Positions 56,395 through 64,000 of a stretch of DNA of 64,000 nucleotides are shown piece by piece. The stretch lies in the NCBI RefSeq assembly GCF_026619415.1, contig NZ_JAOVZR010000001.1, positions 2,418,001-2,482,000 of the forward strand. Direction: 5' to 3'. This stretch comes from Hoeflea algicola (GTDB taxonomy: Bacteria; Pseudomonadota; Alphaproteobacteria; Rhizobiales; Rhizobiaceae). A program made the position numbers and the translations under genes. The notes under the pieces were generated by a model that was not told where the DNA came from, made no database searches, and saw only the letters and a program-made list of their open reading frames with translations. The stretch's first letter is position 1. Each line of letters begins with the position of its first letter.

Positions 56395-57491
56395 TGCCCC
56401 ACCTCCACGCGACGTACAACCCGGCCGGGATAGAGAAGTTGCGCGCTCCTGGCGACCACCCAGTCGCCTTCCGCAACGCCGCTGTCCAAATAGACCTTGC
56501 CGGTGCTGTAGCGATCGATGGTGACCGGACGGAGCGACGCTTTCATGGTTTCCCTGTCGACAATCCAGACCGCGGGGCCCTGCGCAGAGGCGCTAACCAC
56601 CGTGTAAGGAAGGCCAATCTGCATACCTTCATCGCGGGTCGCGGTGCCACGCACCGGTTCGCCGAAAGCAAGCCCCTCGGGCGGGTCCAGCACGGCAACC
56701 TTGGCGGTGACCGTGCCGCTAGCCGGATCCACCAGGGGTGAGATTTCGGTGACGTTGCCATGAAATTTCGTCTCCGGGGACGACAATCGCGACAACAGGA
56801 TTCCCGGGTCGGGTGCCTTCCCGATCAGCATAACTTCCGGAACGTCGAAAACCGCCTCGAAACCGCTGTCGAGCGCCAGCTCCATCGCCGGCTGCGCCGC
56901 ACCTATGATCTGTCCGGGTTCGATCATTCGCTTGATTACCGTGGAATCAGACGTCGCCCGCAACACCGTATCGGCAAGCGCCTTGATGGCGCGGTCACGG
57001 TCTGCTTCGGCCTGATCGAGCACGCCCTCGGCGGCGCGCAGGGCGTCCTCCCTGGCATCTCGCTCCGCACGGGTTGTGGTGCCGCTGGCCAGAAGTGTAT
57101 TGGAGCGTTCGAGATCCTCGATTGCCTGTCGGTGATCGGCGTGCGCCGTGGTCAATCCGGCTTCGGCGGTCCGTATCGCCAGTTCCTGCTGGATCGAATC
57201 CAGCCGCGCCAGCGGCGCGTCAGGCCTAACCTTGGCGCCGACTTCCGCCAGCACCTCGATCACGCGCCCGCCCACGGGAAACGACGCCATCAGCGATTCA
57301 CGGGCGCGAATTTCACCGGTCAGTGTGAAATTGCGCAGTTCCAGCGTCTGGCTGGCTTCGACGATCTCGACAGCCAGCGGCTGTTCGCCCTGTGCGGGAA
57401 CACTTCCCAGCACGGCAATCGTGGCGGCCCATGCGATGACAATAGATCTCAAAACGGCAATCCGAACCTGTTTGCGAGGGGGGAAACGCAT
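56391..57491 (-). CDS. RND periplasmic adaptor (first)
   Basis: This 366-residue membrane-fusion protein is first in the pump operon. A signal-type helix (VLRSIVIAWAATIAVLGSVP, about residues 13-33) is followed by LTGEIRARESLMASFPVGGR, a coiled-coil hairpin (residues about 95-150) and a C-terminal barrel. It differs clearly from the second adaptor, so the two are not a recent duplication. ATG 57491 lacks a clear ribosome binding site; the start is uncertain. Confidence 0.88.
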   Translation of the reverse strand: MRFPPRKQVRIAVLRSIVIAWAATIAVLGSVPAQGEQPLAVEIVEASQTLELRNFTLTGEIRARESLMASFPVGGRVIEVLAEVGAKVRPDAPLARLDSIQQELAIRTAEAGLTTAHADHRQAIEDLERSNTLLASGTTTRAERDAREDALRAAEGVLDQAEADRDRAIKALADTVLRATSDSTVIKRMIEPGQIIGAAQPAMELALDSGFEAVFDVPEVMLIGKAPDPGILLSRLSSPETKFHGNVTEISPLVDPASGTVTAKVAVLDPPEGLAFGEPVRGTATRDEGMQIGLPYTVVSASAQGPAVWIVDRETMKASLRPVTIDRYSTGKVYLDSGVAEGDWVVARSAQLLYPGRVVRRVEVGQ

Positions 57492-57701
57492 ACACTGTTG
57501 CCCATCGGGGCGCCAGACCCGGGGACACAGCACGATACGCCATCTCGCACACATAATGGAGGTGCTACATCACGCTTCAGTGAACCCGCGCGTCACGTCC
57601 GGGCCAACATTAATGCATCTTCAACGATGACATGCTGCACTTGATCGACCCCCTGTGCTATCGGGAACACTCCAACGATTGCATAGGCAACCAAACTGAC
57701 A

Positions 57702-58382
57702 ATGTTCGCCCCCAAATTGATCATCTTCGACTGCGATGGCGTTCTGGTCGACAGCGAGGTCATCAGCGCCAACGTCCTGATCGATGCCCTGGCAAGCATC
57801 GGCGTTGTCGTCGATTTCGCGCATGTGCAAACCCATTTTCTCGGCCGCAGCTGGGCCACGGTGGCAGCCGAAATCCGTAACTCCCACGGCTATTTGCCTG
57901 GGAATGATTTTGAGGAAATGTACCGCAGCCAATTGCTCAAGCGTTTCGAACGCGAACTGGTGCCGACCCCGGGGATGGTGGCGCTTCTTCAATCCCTGAC
58001 GGTAAACGTCTGCGTGGCAACCAGCAGCACACCCAAACGGGCGAAACGATCACTCGAACTGACCGGGCTTTCGCCCTTTTTCGGCGCAGACGTTTTTACC
58101 GCCTCCGAGGTGGAACACGGAAAACCGGCGCCCGATCTGTTCCTGCATGCAGCCAGCCGCATGCAGGTTGACCCTGCCGAATGTCTCGTGATCGAGGATG
58201 CCGTGCCCGGCATTCAGGCCGCCATCCATGCAGGCATGCAGGTGTTGCGGTTTACCGGCGGAAGCCATCTTCAAGGGGTCAGCGAGAATGTGCTGGCATT
58301 GAACGGACAGGTACGGTGTTTTGACAAATGGCAGCATTTCCCCGAAATGGGGCCGCATGCTACCAGCATAACCAACAGGTAA
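57702..58382 (+). CDS. HAD-family sugar-phosphate phosphatase/phosphomutase
   Basis: This 226-residue subfamily IA HAD hydrolase has motif I FDCDGVLVDSE (nucleophile Asp and acid/base Asp), motif II ATSSTPKRAK, motif III Lys in EHGKPAPDLFLHAA, and motif IV VIEDAVPGIQAA. It lies 8 bases ahead of the SorC regulator in the polyol operon, so a mannitol- or sorbitol-phosphate phosphatase role is likely. Other sugar-phosphate activities are possible. Confidence 0.88.
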   Translation: MFAPKLIIFDCDGVLVDSEVISANVLIDALASIGVVVDFAHVQTHFLGRSWATVAAEIRNSHGYLPGNDFEEMYRSQLLKRFERELVPTPGMVALLQSLTVNVCVATSSTPKRAKRSLELTGLSPFFGADVFTASEVEHGKPAPDLFLHAASRMQVDPAECLVIEDAVPGIQAAIHAGMQVLRFTGGSHLQGVSENVLALNGQVRCFDKWQHFPEMGPHATSITNR

Positions 58383-58390
58383 TTGAAATC

Positions 58391-59347
58391 ATGAGCAGTG
58401 CAGGCGATCAGGAAACCAGCCGTTTGGACGACGCCGCGCGCGCCGGCTGGCTTTATTATGTCGCCGGCAACACCCAGGACGAGATTGCGCGAAAGCTGGG
58501 CGTCTCGCGGCAATCGGCGCAACGCCTGGTATCGCTGGCGGTCAGCGAGAAGCTGGTCAAGGTACGGCTCGATCATCCGATCGCCAATTGCATGGAACTG
58601 GCGCGTGGCCTGAGCGAGAAATTCGGGCTTGTCACCTGCGAAGTCGCGCCGACCGACCCCGACGCACCGGCAGCACTGACCGGAATTGCCCAGATTGCAG
58701 CTAGCGAAATCGAACGCATCCTCAAATCAGATCACCCCAAGATCATCGCCCTTGGCACCGGCCGCGCCTTGCGTGCCTGTGTTGAACAATTGCCGAAGAT
58801 GGATTGCCCACAGCACCGCATCGTTTCGTTGCTTGGCAACATGATGTCGGATGGCGCAGCCACGCCCTACAACGTCGTCATCCGCATGGCCGACCGCGTC
58901 AACGCTCGCCATTATCCGATGCCGCTGCCTGTGTTCGCCCGCTCGATCGAGGAAAAACAACTGCTGCAGCAGCAGGAAGCGGTGCACAACATCCTCGAAC
59001 TGGCGCGCCAGGCCGACGTCACCTATGTCGGCATCGGCAATATCGGCGACCAGGCGCCACTGATGATTGATGGTTTTGTCAGCCGCGAGGAAATGCGCGC
59101 GCTGCTCAAGGCTGGCGGTGTCGGAGAGATCACCTCCTGGGTATTCGATCGCGAAGGCCGGTTGATTGACGGCCTGACCAATGACCGGGTGGCCAGCGCT
59201 TTGCTGGAAGCTTCGCCCTCCAAGCCGGTCATCGCCATTGCAGTCGGCGCTCTGAAAGTCGACGCGATGATGGCCGCATTGCGCGGTAAACTGGTCAACG
59301 GGCTTATTACCGATGAAGCCACGGCGGAAAGCCTGCTGAACTACTAG
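58391..59347 (+). CDS. smoC: SorC/DeoR-type sugar-binding regulator of the polyol operon (SmoC-like)
   Basis: This 318-residue regulator has an N-terminal helix-turn-helix (GNTQDEIARKLGVSRQSAQRL) and a sugar-binding C-terminal domain (IIALGTGRALRACVEQLP, NVVIRMADRVNARHYPMPLP). It should repress the smo operon and respond to a polyol or its phosphate. ATG 58391 directly begins the conserved region. Its last codon is followed by TAG that is also part of the inverted repeat of the element at 59344-59667. Confidence 0.87.
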   Translation: MSSAGDQETSRLDDAARAGWLYYVAGNTQDEIARKLGVSRQSAQRLVSLAVSEKLVKVRLDHPIANCMELARGLSEKFGLVTCEVAPTDPDAPAALTGIAQIAASEIERILKSDHPKIIALGTGRALRACVEQLPKMDCPQHRIVSLLGNMMSDGAATPYNVVIRMADRVNARHYPMPLPVFARSIEEKQLLQQQEAVHNILELARQADVTYVGIGNIGDQAPLMIDGFVSREEMRALLKAGGVGEITSWVFDREGRLIDGLTNDRVASALLEASPSKPVIAIAVGALKVDAMMAALRGKLVNGLITDEATAESLLNY

Positions 59348-59667
59348 AGCCGTTCATCTTTAAGTGGAAGCAGTTTGATGGAATGGGTTTTCCGCGTCAG
59401 TTAGGAAAACACCACAGCCACGATGCCGCGCACCGTGCGAGGATTTTGACGACGCTGGCGTGGAAAAGACATCCAAGCGAGGCGCGCGACGGTGTTTCCG
59501 ACAACCTCAGAGCCAACGCCGAGAGATGATCGTGTGAGCTTGTTCTTTCGCGTTCTGGACTGCGTCGCGCACGGTTAACGGTGATGGCGCCGCGTCACCG
59601 CACGCTTCTTGCCAGATCACGAAATCCCGACGCTCAAATGATTCCATTTAAAGATGAACGGCTCTAG
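59344..59667. mobile_element. MITE-like element with 26-base terminal inverted repeats
   Basis: The left end (59344-59369) and right end (59642-59667) are complementary at 25 of 26 positions, both starting CTAGAGCCGTTCATC. If TA is the duplicated target, the pattern fits IS630/Tc1-type insertion. The 270-base interior has no gene but holds hairpins such as GTTTTCC/GGAAAAC and CGGTGA/TCACCG. No second copy is in the window. It separates the regulator from the transport genes. Confidence 0.75.
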
Positions 59668-59756
59668 GCAAATTCGCCTTTTTTAACCAACTGACATTGC
59701 TGCTCTTTTTTCAGCTACTGCGATCTACAACGCAGGTGCAGCATCGATTCCGCTTG

Positions 59757-59817
59757 ACTCAAGGGCAACCTTGAGTGAATATTTGCCCGTCTAATTGGCA
59801 TTTGCCCAAACCGGGCA
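59757..59817 (+). promoter_or_regulatory. candidate operator cluster upstream of smoE
   Basis: Three elements crowd the smoE leader: a perfect dyad ACTCAAGG-GCAA-CCTTGAGT (59757-59776), the direct repeats ATTTGCCC at 59781 and 59800 (19 bases apart, two helical turns), and TGCCC-AAACC-GGGCA (59803-59817), which ends 3 bases before the ribosome binding site. The SorC-type regulator encoded upstream is the likely binder. Confidence 0.5.
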
Positions 59818-59830
59818 TTGGGAGGAATTT

Positions 59831-61141
59831 ATGAAGAGATTTGCAAACGTGCTTTTGTGCGCGTCGGCGCTGTCGATGCTCGGCACGGCGGCGATGGCCG
59901 AAAAGCTGACGATCGCCATGGTCAACAATGGCGACATGATCCGCATGCAGAAACTGTCCGACGATTTCACGGCAAAGAATCCGGACATTGAACTTGAATG
60001 GGTAACGCTGGAAGAAAACATCCTGCGTCAGCGCGTCACCACCGACATCGCCACCAAGGGCGGCCAGTATGATGTCATGACCATCGGCACTTACGAAGTG
60101 CCAATCTGGGGCAAGCAGGGCTGGCTGGTGTCGCTCAACGATCTGCCCGCATCCTATGATATTGACGATCTTTTGCCTGCGATCCGCGGCGGCCTGACCG
60201 TCGACGGCGAACTTTACGCAGCCCCCTTCTACGGTGAATCATCGATGGTGATGTACCGCACCGACCTGATGGAAAAGGCCGGCATGGAAATGCCGGACGC
60301 ACCGACCTGGACGTTCATCCGCGAAGCTGCGGCAGCCATGACCGACAAGGACGCCGGCATTTACGGCATCTGCCTGCGCGGCAAGGCCGGCTGGGGCGAG
60401 AACATGGCCTTCCTCACAGCCACCGCCAATTCGTTCGGCGCCAAGTGGTTTGACATGGACTGGAAAGCCCAGTTCGACAGCCCTCAGTGGAAGGAAGCCC
60501 TGACGTTCTACATCGAGATGATGAATGAATCAGGACCTCCGGGAGCCGCCAACAACGGCTTCAACGAAAACCTGTCACTGTTCCAAACCGGCAAGTGCGG
60601 CATGTGGATCGACGCCACCGTGGCGGCTTCCTTTGTCACCAATCCGACGGATTCCCAGGTTGCCGACAAGGTCGGTTTCGCTCTCGCTCCCGACAATGGT
60701 CTGGGCAAGCGCGGCAACTGGCTCTGGGCATGGTCGCTGGGCATTCCGGCAGGAACCCAGAAGGCAGAATCGGCGAAGAAGTTCGTCGAATGGGCCACCT
60801 CGAAAGAGTATCTGGCGCTGGTCGCCGAGAAGGAAGGCTGGGCCAACGTACCTCCGGGCACACGGACCTCGCTCTATGAGAACCCTGAATATGCCAAGGT
60901 TCCGTTTGCGAAGATGACGCTCGACAGCATCAACGCTGCCGATCCGCAAAACCCGACAGTCGATGAAGTGCCTTATGTCGGCGTCCAGTTTGTCGCCATT
61001 CCCGAGTTTCAGGGCATCGCCACGGCTGTTGGCCAGCAGTTCTCTGCAGCCCTTGCCGGAACGACATCAATCGATGATGCACTGGCCAATGCGCAGGCCC
61101 TGACCACGCGCGAAATGCAGAAGGCCGGTTACCCCAAGTAG
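59831..61141 (+). CDS. smoE: polyol (sorbitol/mannitol) ABC transporter substrate-binding protein
   Basis: This 436-residue periplasmic protein has a signal peptide (MKRFANVLLCASALSMLG, cleavage near AMA-E). The family-1 sugar-binding fold is seen in DDFTAKNPDIELEWVTLEEN, VMTIGTYEVPIWGKQGWL and GNWLWAWSLGIPAG. GGGAGGAA lies 5-6 bases before ATG 59831, which rejects an upstream start. A terminator follows, so it should be made in excess over the permeases. Polyol specificity is inferred from the operon. Confidence 0.93.
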   Translation: MKRFANVLLCASALSMLGTAAMAEKLTIAMVNNGDMIRMQKLSDDFTAKNPDIELEWVTLEENILRQRVTTDIATKGGQYDVMTIGTYEVPIWGKQGWLVSLNDLPASYDIDDLLPAIRGGLTVDGELYAAPFYGESSMVMYRTDLMEKAGMEMPDAPTWTFIREAAAAMTDKDAGIYGICLRGKAGWGENMAFLTATANSFGAKWFDMDWKAQFDSPQWKEALTFYIEMMNESGPPGAANNGFNENLSLFQTGKCGMWIDATVAASFVTNPTDSQVADKVGFALAPDNGLGKRGNWLWAWSLGIPAGTQKAESAKKFVEWATSKEYLALVAEKEGWANVPPGTRTSLYENPEYAKVPFAKMTLDSINAADPQNPTVDEVPYVGVQFVAIPEFQGIATAVGQQFSAALAGTTSIDDALANAQALTTREMQKAGYPK

Positions 61142-61156
61142 GGTCTCCGACCACAT

Positions 61157-61192
61157 CGGGAGCCGGAACCTTCCGGCCGGCTCCCGTTTTTT
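61157..61192 (+). terminator. intercistronic terminator after smoE
   Basis: CGGGAGCCGG and CCGGCTCCCG form a perfect 10-base stem across 10 bases, followed by six T. It lies 15 bases after the smoE stop and 39 before smoF. Partial read-through would set a higher level of binding protein than of permease. Confidence 0.88.
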
Positions 61193-61230
61193 ACTCTCGA
61201 CCTGTCCCCGACCTGTCAAGGAACCGAGCC

Positions 61231-62103
61231 ATGGCGACCGCCCACTCACGCAGTGCAGCACGCTTGATGATGTCCCCCGCAGTGATTTTGCTGCTGGGCT
61301 GGATGATCATCCCGCTGTCCATGACGATCTACTTCTCGTTCCTGCGCTACAATCTGCTATCGCCCGGCACCGAAGCCTGGGCCGGGTTTGACAACTACCG
61401 CTATTTTCTGACCGATCCCGCCTTCTTCGATGCGATGGCCAACACCTTTATTCTGGTACTTGGGGTGTTGTTGATCACTGTTGTCGGCGGCATCTTGCTG
61501 GGACTGCTGCTGGATCAGCCGTTCTTCGGCCAGGGCATCGTCCGGATCCTGGTGATCGCCCCCTTCTTTGTCATGCCGACCGTGTCCGCACTCGTGTGGA
61601 AGAACATGTTCATGAACCCGGTCAACGGCCTTTTCGCCTATATGGCGACCGCCGTCGGGCTCGAACCGTTTGACTTCCTCAGTCACGCACCGCTGGCCTC
61701 GATCATCCTGATCGTGTCCTGGCAATGGTTGCCGTTTGCGACCCTGATCCTGCTCACCGCCTTGCAGTCGCTCGACCAGGAACAGCTCGAAGCCGCCGAA
61801 ATGGATGGCGCCGGGCCCGTCAATCGCTTCACCTTCATCATGCTGCCGCATCTGGGCCGGGCGATCACCGTTGTGATCCTGATCCAGACCATTTTCCTGC
61901 TCTCGATCTTCGCCGAAATTCTGGTCACCACAAATGGCGGACCGGGCACGGCGACCACCAACCTGACCTACCTCGTCTATGTGCAATCACTGTTGCAGTT
62001 CGACGTGGGCGGCGGTTCCGCCGGCGGCATCGTTGCTGTCATTCTCGCCAATATTGTCGCGATCTTCCTGATGCGGATGATCGGCAAGAACCTGGACGCT
62101 TGA
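61231..62103 (+). CDS. smoF: polyol ABC transporter permease
   Basis: This 290-residue inner-membrane permease has six helices and the ATPase-contact loop EAAEMDGAGPVNRFTFIMLP (the EAA motif). It starts MATAHSRSAARLMMSPAVIL. It pairs with the permease encoded 4 bases downstream to form the channel. The long 89-base gap after smoE holds a terminator. Confidence 0.93.
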   Translation: MATAHSRSAARLMMSPAVILLLGWMIIPLSMTIYFSFLRYNLLSPGTEAWAGFDNYRYFLTDPAFFDAMANTFILVLGVLLITVVGGILLGLLLDQPFFGQGIVRILVIAPFFVMPTVSALVWKNMFMNPVNGLFAYMATAVGLEPFDFLSHAPLASIILIVSWQWLPFATLILLTALQSLDQEQLEAAEMDGAGPVNRFTFIMLPHLGRAITVVILIQTIFLLSIFAEILVTTNGGPGTATTNLTYLVYVQSLLQFDVGGGSAGGIVAVILANIVAIFLMRMIGKNLDA

Positions 62104-62107
62104 GACC

Positions 62108-62938
62108 ATGGCGCGCGCTGTTTCAACCCGACGCAAACTCTTCGTCACGCTTCTCGCCTGGTCGATCGGTATTGCAATCTTCTTCCCCATCCTGTGGACG
62201 TTCCTGACCAGCTTCAAGACCGAAGCCGAGGCCATCGCCTCCCCGCCATCCCTGTTCTTCTTTGACTGGACCACGGAAAACTACGCCGAGGTGAACTCAC
62301 GCTCGAATTACGGCCTTCACTTCGCCAATTCGGTGATCATCTCGCTGGGCTCCACCTTGCTCGGTCTGCTGATTGCCATTCCGGCGGCCTGGTCGATGGC
62401 CTTCGTACCCGGCAAACGGACCAAGGACATCCTGATGTGGATGCTGTCGACCAAGATGCTGCCCCCCGTCGGCGTCCTGATCCCGATTTACCTGATGTTC
62501 CGCGATACCGGTCTGCTCGATTCCCGCCTCGGTCTGGTGATCGTGCTGACGCTGATCAACCTGCCGATCATTGTCTGGATGCTCTACACCTACTTCAAGG
62601 AGATCCCCGTCGACATCCTTGAAGCCGCGCGGATGGACGGCGCGGCTCTGTGGTCGGAGATCATCTATGTGCTCACCCCGATGGCGGTTCCCGGTATTGC
62701 CTCGACCTTGTTGCTCAACGTCATCCTGGCCTGGAACGAAGCCTTCTGGACCCTCAATCTGACGGCTGCGAAAGCAGCACCTCTGACCGCCTTCATCGCC
62801 AGCTACTCAAGTCCGGAAGGCCTATTTTACGCCAAGCTGTCGGCGGCTTCGACAATGGCGATCGCACCCATCCTCATTCTCGGTTGGTTCAGCCAGAAAC
62901 AACTCGTCCGCGGCCTGACCTTCGGCGCGGTGAAATAG
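62108..62938 (+). CDS. smoG: polyol ABC transporter permease
   Basis: This 276-residue permease belongs to the MalG branch: [20 protein letters not shown] opens it and [20 protein letters not shown] is the EAA loop. Helices follow the six-span layout. It lies 4 bases after smoF and 10 before smoK. Confidence 0.93.
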   Translation: MARAVSTRRKLFVTLLAWSIGIAIFFPILWTFLTSFKTEAEAIASPPSLFFFDWTTENYAEVNSRSNYGLHFANSVIISLGSTLLGLLIAIPAAWSMAFVPGKRTKDILMWMLSTKMLPPVGVLIPIYLMFRDTGLLDSRLGLVIVLTLINLPIIVWMLYTYFKEIPVDILEAARMDGAALWSEIIYVLTPMAVPGIASTLLLNVILAWNEAFWTLNLTAAKAAPLTAFIASYSSPEGLFYAKLSAASTMAIAPILILGWFSQKQLVRGLTFGAVK

Positions 62939-62948
62939 GAAAGCAACC

Positions 62949-63947
62949 ATGGGACATATCGCACTCAAGAAAGTTACCAAGAGCTTCGGCACCACCCAGG
63001 TGATTCCGCCGCTTGATCTGGAAATCAATGACGGTGAATTTGTGGTGTTCGTCGGCCCATCCGGTTGCGGCAAGTCAACACTGTTGCGCCTGATCGCCGG
63101 TCTCGAGGATGTCTCGGGCGGCACCATCGAAATCAACGGCAACGACGCGACCAGCATCCCGCCAGCCAAGCGCGGCCTTGCCATGGTGTTCCAGTCCTAT
63201 GCGCTCTATCCGCATATGTCTGTACGCAAGAACATCGGCTTCCCGTTGAAGATGGCAGGCCTCGACAAGGCTGCGTCCGACAAGAAGATCGAAGACGCCG
63301 CTTCCGTGCTCAACCTGACCGACTATCTCGAGCGGCGGCCCGGCCAGCTTTCAGGCGGTCAGCGGCAGCGCGTGGCAATCGGCCGGGCGATTGTCCGCGA
63401 ACCCGACGCCTTCCTGTTTGACGAACCGCTGTCCAATCTCGATGCCGCCCTGCGCGTCAACATGCGGCTTGAGATCAGCGAACTCCACAACAGCCTCAAG
63501 ACCACGATGATCTATGTGACTCACGACCAGGTCGAAGCCATGACCATGGCCGACAAGATCGTCGTGCTAAGAGCCGGCTACATTGAGCAGGTAGGCTCGC
63601 CGCTGGAACTGTACCGTTCCCCGGCCAATCTGTTTGTCGCCAGCTTCATCGGTTCTCCGAAGATGAATTTCATCGAGGGCAAGGATGCCGAAGCCCACGG
63701 CGCCCACACAATCGGCGTTCGCCCCGAACATGTCTCCGTTTCCAAGACTGAAGGCCTATGGAAGGGCAAGGTCGGTGTCTCCGAGCATCTAGGCTCCGAC
63801 ACCTTCCTGCGTGTGGCCGTTGACGGGTTCGAGCCGATGACCATCCGCGCCGATGGCGAAGTCGACATCTATCATGGTGACACCGTCTACATGTCTCCCG
63901 ATCCATCCAAGATCTACAAATTCGACGCCGCTGGATTGGCGCTCTGA
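62949..63947 (+). CDS. smoK: polyol ABC transporter ATP-binding protein (UgpC/MalK type)
   Basis: This 332-residue ATPase energises the importer. Walker A is GPSGCGKST (residues about 37-45), Q-loop [14 protein letters not shown], signature [14 protein letters not shown], Walker [15 protein letters not shown] and the H-loop [14 protein letters not shown]-terminal TOBE domain ([13 protein letters not shown]) ends the protein. It is short by about 30 residues against MalK. Its TGA overlaps the next ATG by 1 base. Confidence 0.94.
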   Translation: MGHIALKKVTKSFGTTQVIPPLDLEINDGEFVVFVGPSGCGKSTLLRLIAGLEDVSGGTIEINGNDATSIPPAKRGLAMVFQSYALYPHMSVRKNIGFPLKMAGLDKAASDKKIEDAASVLNLTDYLERRPGQLSGGQRQRVAIGRAIVREPDAFLFDEPLSNLDAALRVNMRLEISELHNSLKTTMIYVTHDQVEAMTMADKIVVLRAGYIEQVGSPLELYRSPANLFVASFIGSPKMNFIEGKDAEAHGAHTIGVRPEHVSVSKTEGLWKGKVGVSEHLGSDTFLRVAVDGFEPMTIRADGEVDIYHGDTVYMSPDPSKIYKFDAAGLAL

Positions 63948-64000
63948 TGTCACGCCTTGCAGGCAAGTCGGCGATGATTACCGGCGCCGCACGCGGCATC
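63947..64000 (+). CDS. smoS: start of a short-chain dehydrogenase, probable sorbitol dehydrogenase (partial)
   Basis: Only 18 codons are inside the window ([18 protein letters not shown]). They contain the start of the SDR cofactor motif TGAARGI, and the ATG overlaps the smoK stop by 1 base. In smo operons this place is held by sorbitol dehydrogenase SmoS; the gene runs past the right edge. Confidence 0.8.
   Translation, partial: MSRLAGKSAMITGAARGI

Noticed and set aside
61157..61192. Operon end after smoE
   Set aside because: A strong terminator is present, but smoF, smoG and smoK follow in the same orientation with tight spacing. This is a common partial terminator behind binding-protein genes, so the operon is taken to continue.

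Overview
The window looks like a chromosomal segment of an alphaproteobacterium of the order Hyphomicrobiales (Rhizobiales), probably close to Rhizobiaceae/Hoeflea. The basis is the GC-rich coding with strong wobble bias, the smo-type polyol ABC operon, the BMP-type nucleoside ABC operon with cytosine deaminase, TRAP transporters with DctBD control, a CobW/WD40 pair, and a fold-III ornithine/lysine decarboxylase behind a long structured leader. I found no rRNA, tRNA, CRISPR array, phage gene or complete insertion sequence. It is a densely packed metabolic and transport region.

Layout. 0.4-6 kb: a solitary Tat-type TRAP binding protein, a PuuD-like amidohydrolase, a LacI regulator with a D-2-hydroxyacid dehydrogenase, and a MarR regulator divergent from a creatininase-family hydrolase. 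6-10 kb: a renalase-like flavoprotein, a His-rich CobW GTPase with a WD40 partner, and a Glyoxalase_8-type protein. 10-14 kb: a two-subunit GMC flavodehydrogenase without a cytochrome subunit, a membrane-anchored AraC regulator and a small secreted protein. 14-17 kb: ornithine/lysine decarboxylase with its leader, and a LysR regulator. 17-19 kb: DUF1007 and NicO metal-efflux genes. 19-24 kb: two acetyltransferases, an aminotransferase, a second membrane AraC regulator and an unknown secreted protein.

24-31 kb is a self-contained regulon: the two-component pair dctB-dctD, then a textbook sigma-54 promoter, then dctP-dctQ-dctM ending in an intrinsic terminator. Both permeases are longer than usual. 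31-41 kb: a TerB-like protein, KDPG aldolase, the tRNA hydroxylase TrhO overlapping a hydroxyproline-type flavodehydrogenase and epimerase, an enol-lactonase, and lacI-xylB-xylA for xylose. 41-44 kb: gltX and lysS. 44.8-50.7 kb: a five-gene operon for nucleoside/nucleobase import (BMP binding protein, ATPase, two permeases) ending in cytosine deaminase. 51-57.5 kb: acetate kinase, then an RND pump with two adaptors (TriABC layout).

57.7 kb to the right edge is the polyol (sorbitol/mannitol) operon: HAD phosphatase, SorC-family regulator, binding protein, two permeases, ATPase and the start of a short-chain dehydrogenase. It is interrupted by a roughly 320-bp MITE-like element whose terminal inverted repeat begins exactly at the regulator's stop codon. 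Many neighbouring genes overlap by 1-11 bases, which points to translational coupling.

The observations most worth following are the MITE at the regulator stop, the exact sigma-54 site, the enlarged DctQ/DctM pair, the candidate speF-type leader, the cytochrome-less dehydrogenase, and several unassigned palindromes in regulatory gaps. No function here is proven; all product names rest on motif and family recognition by eye.
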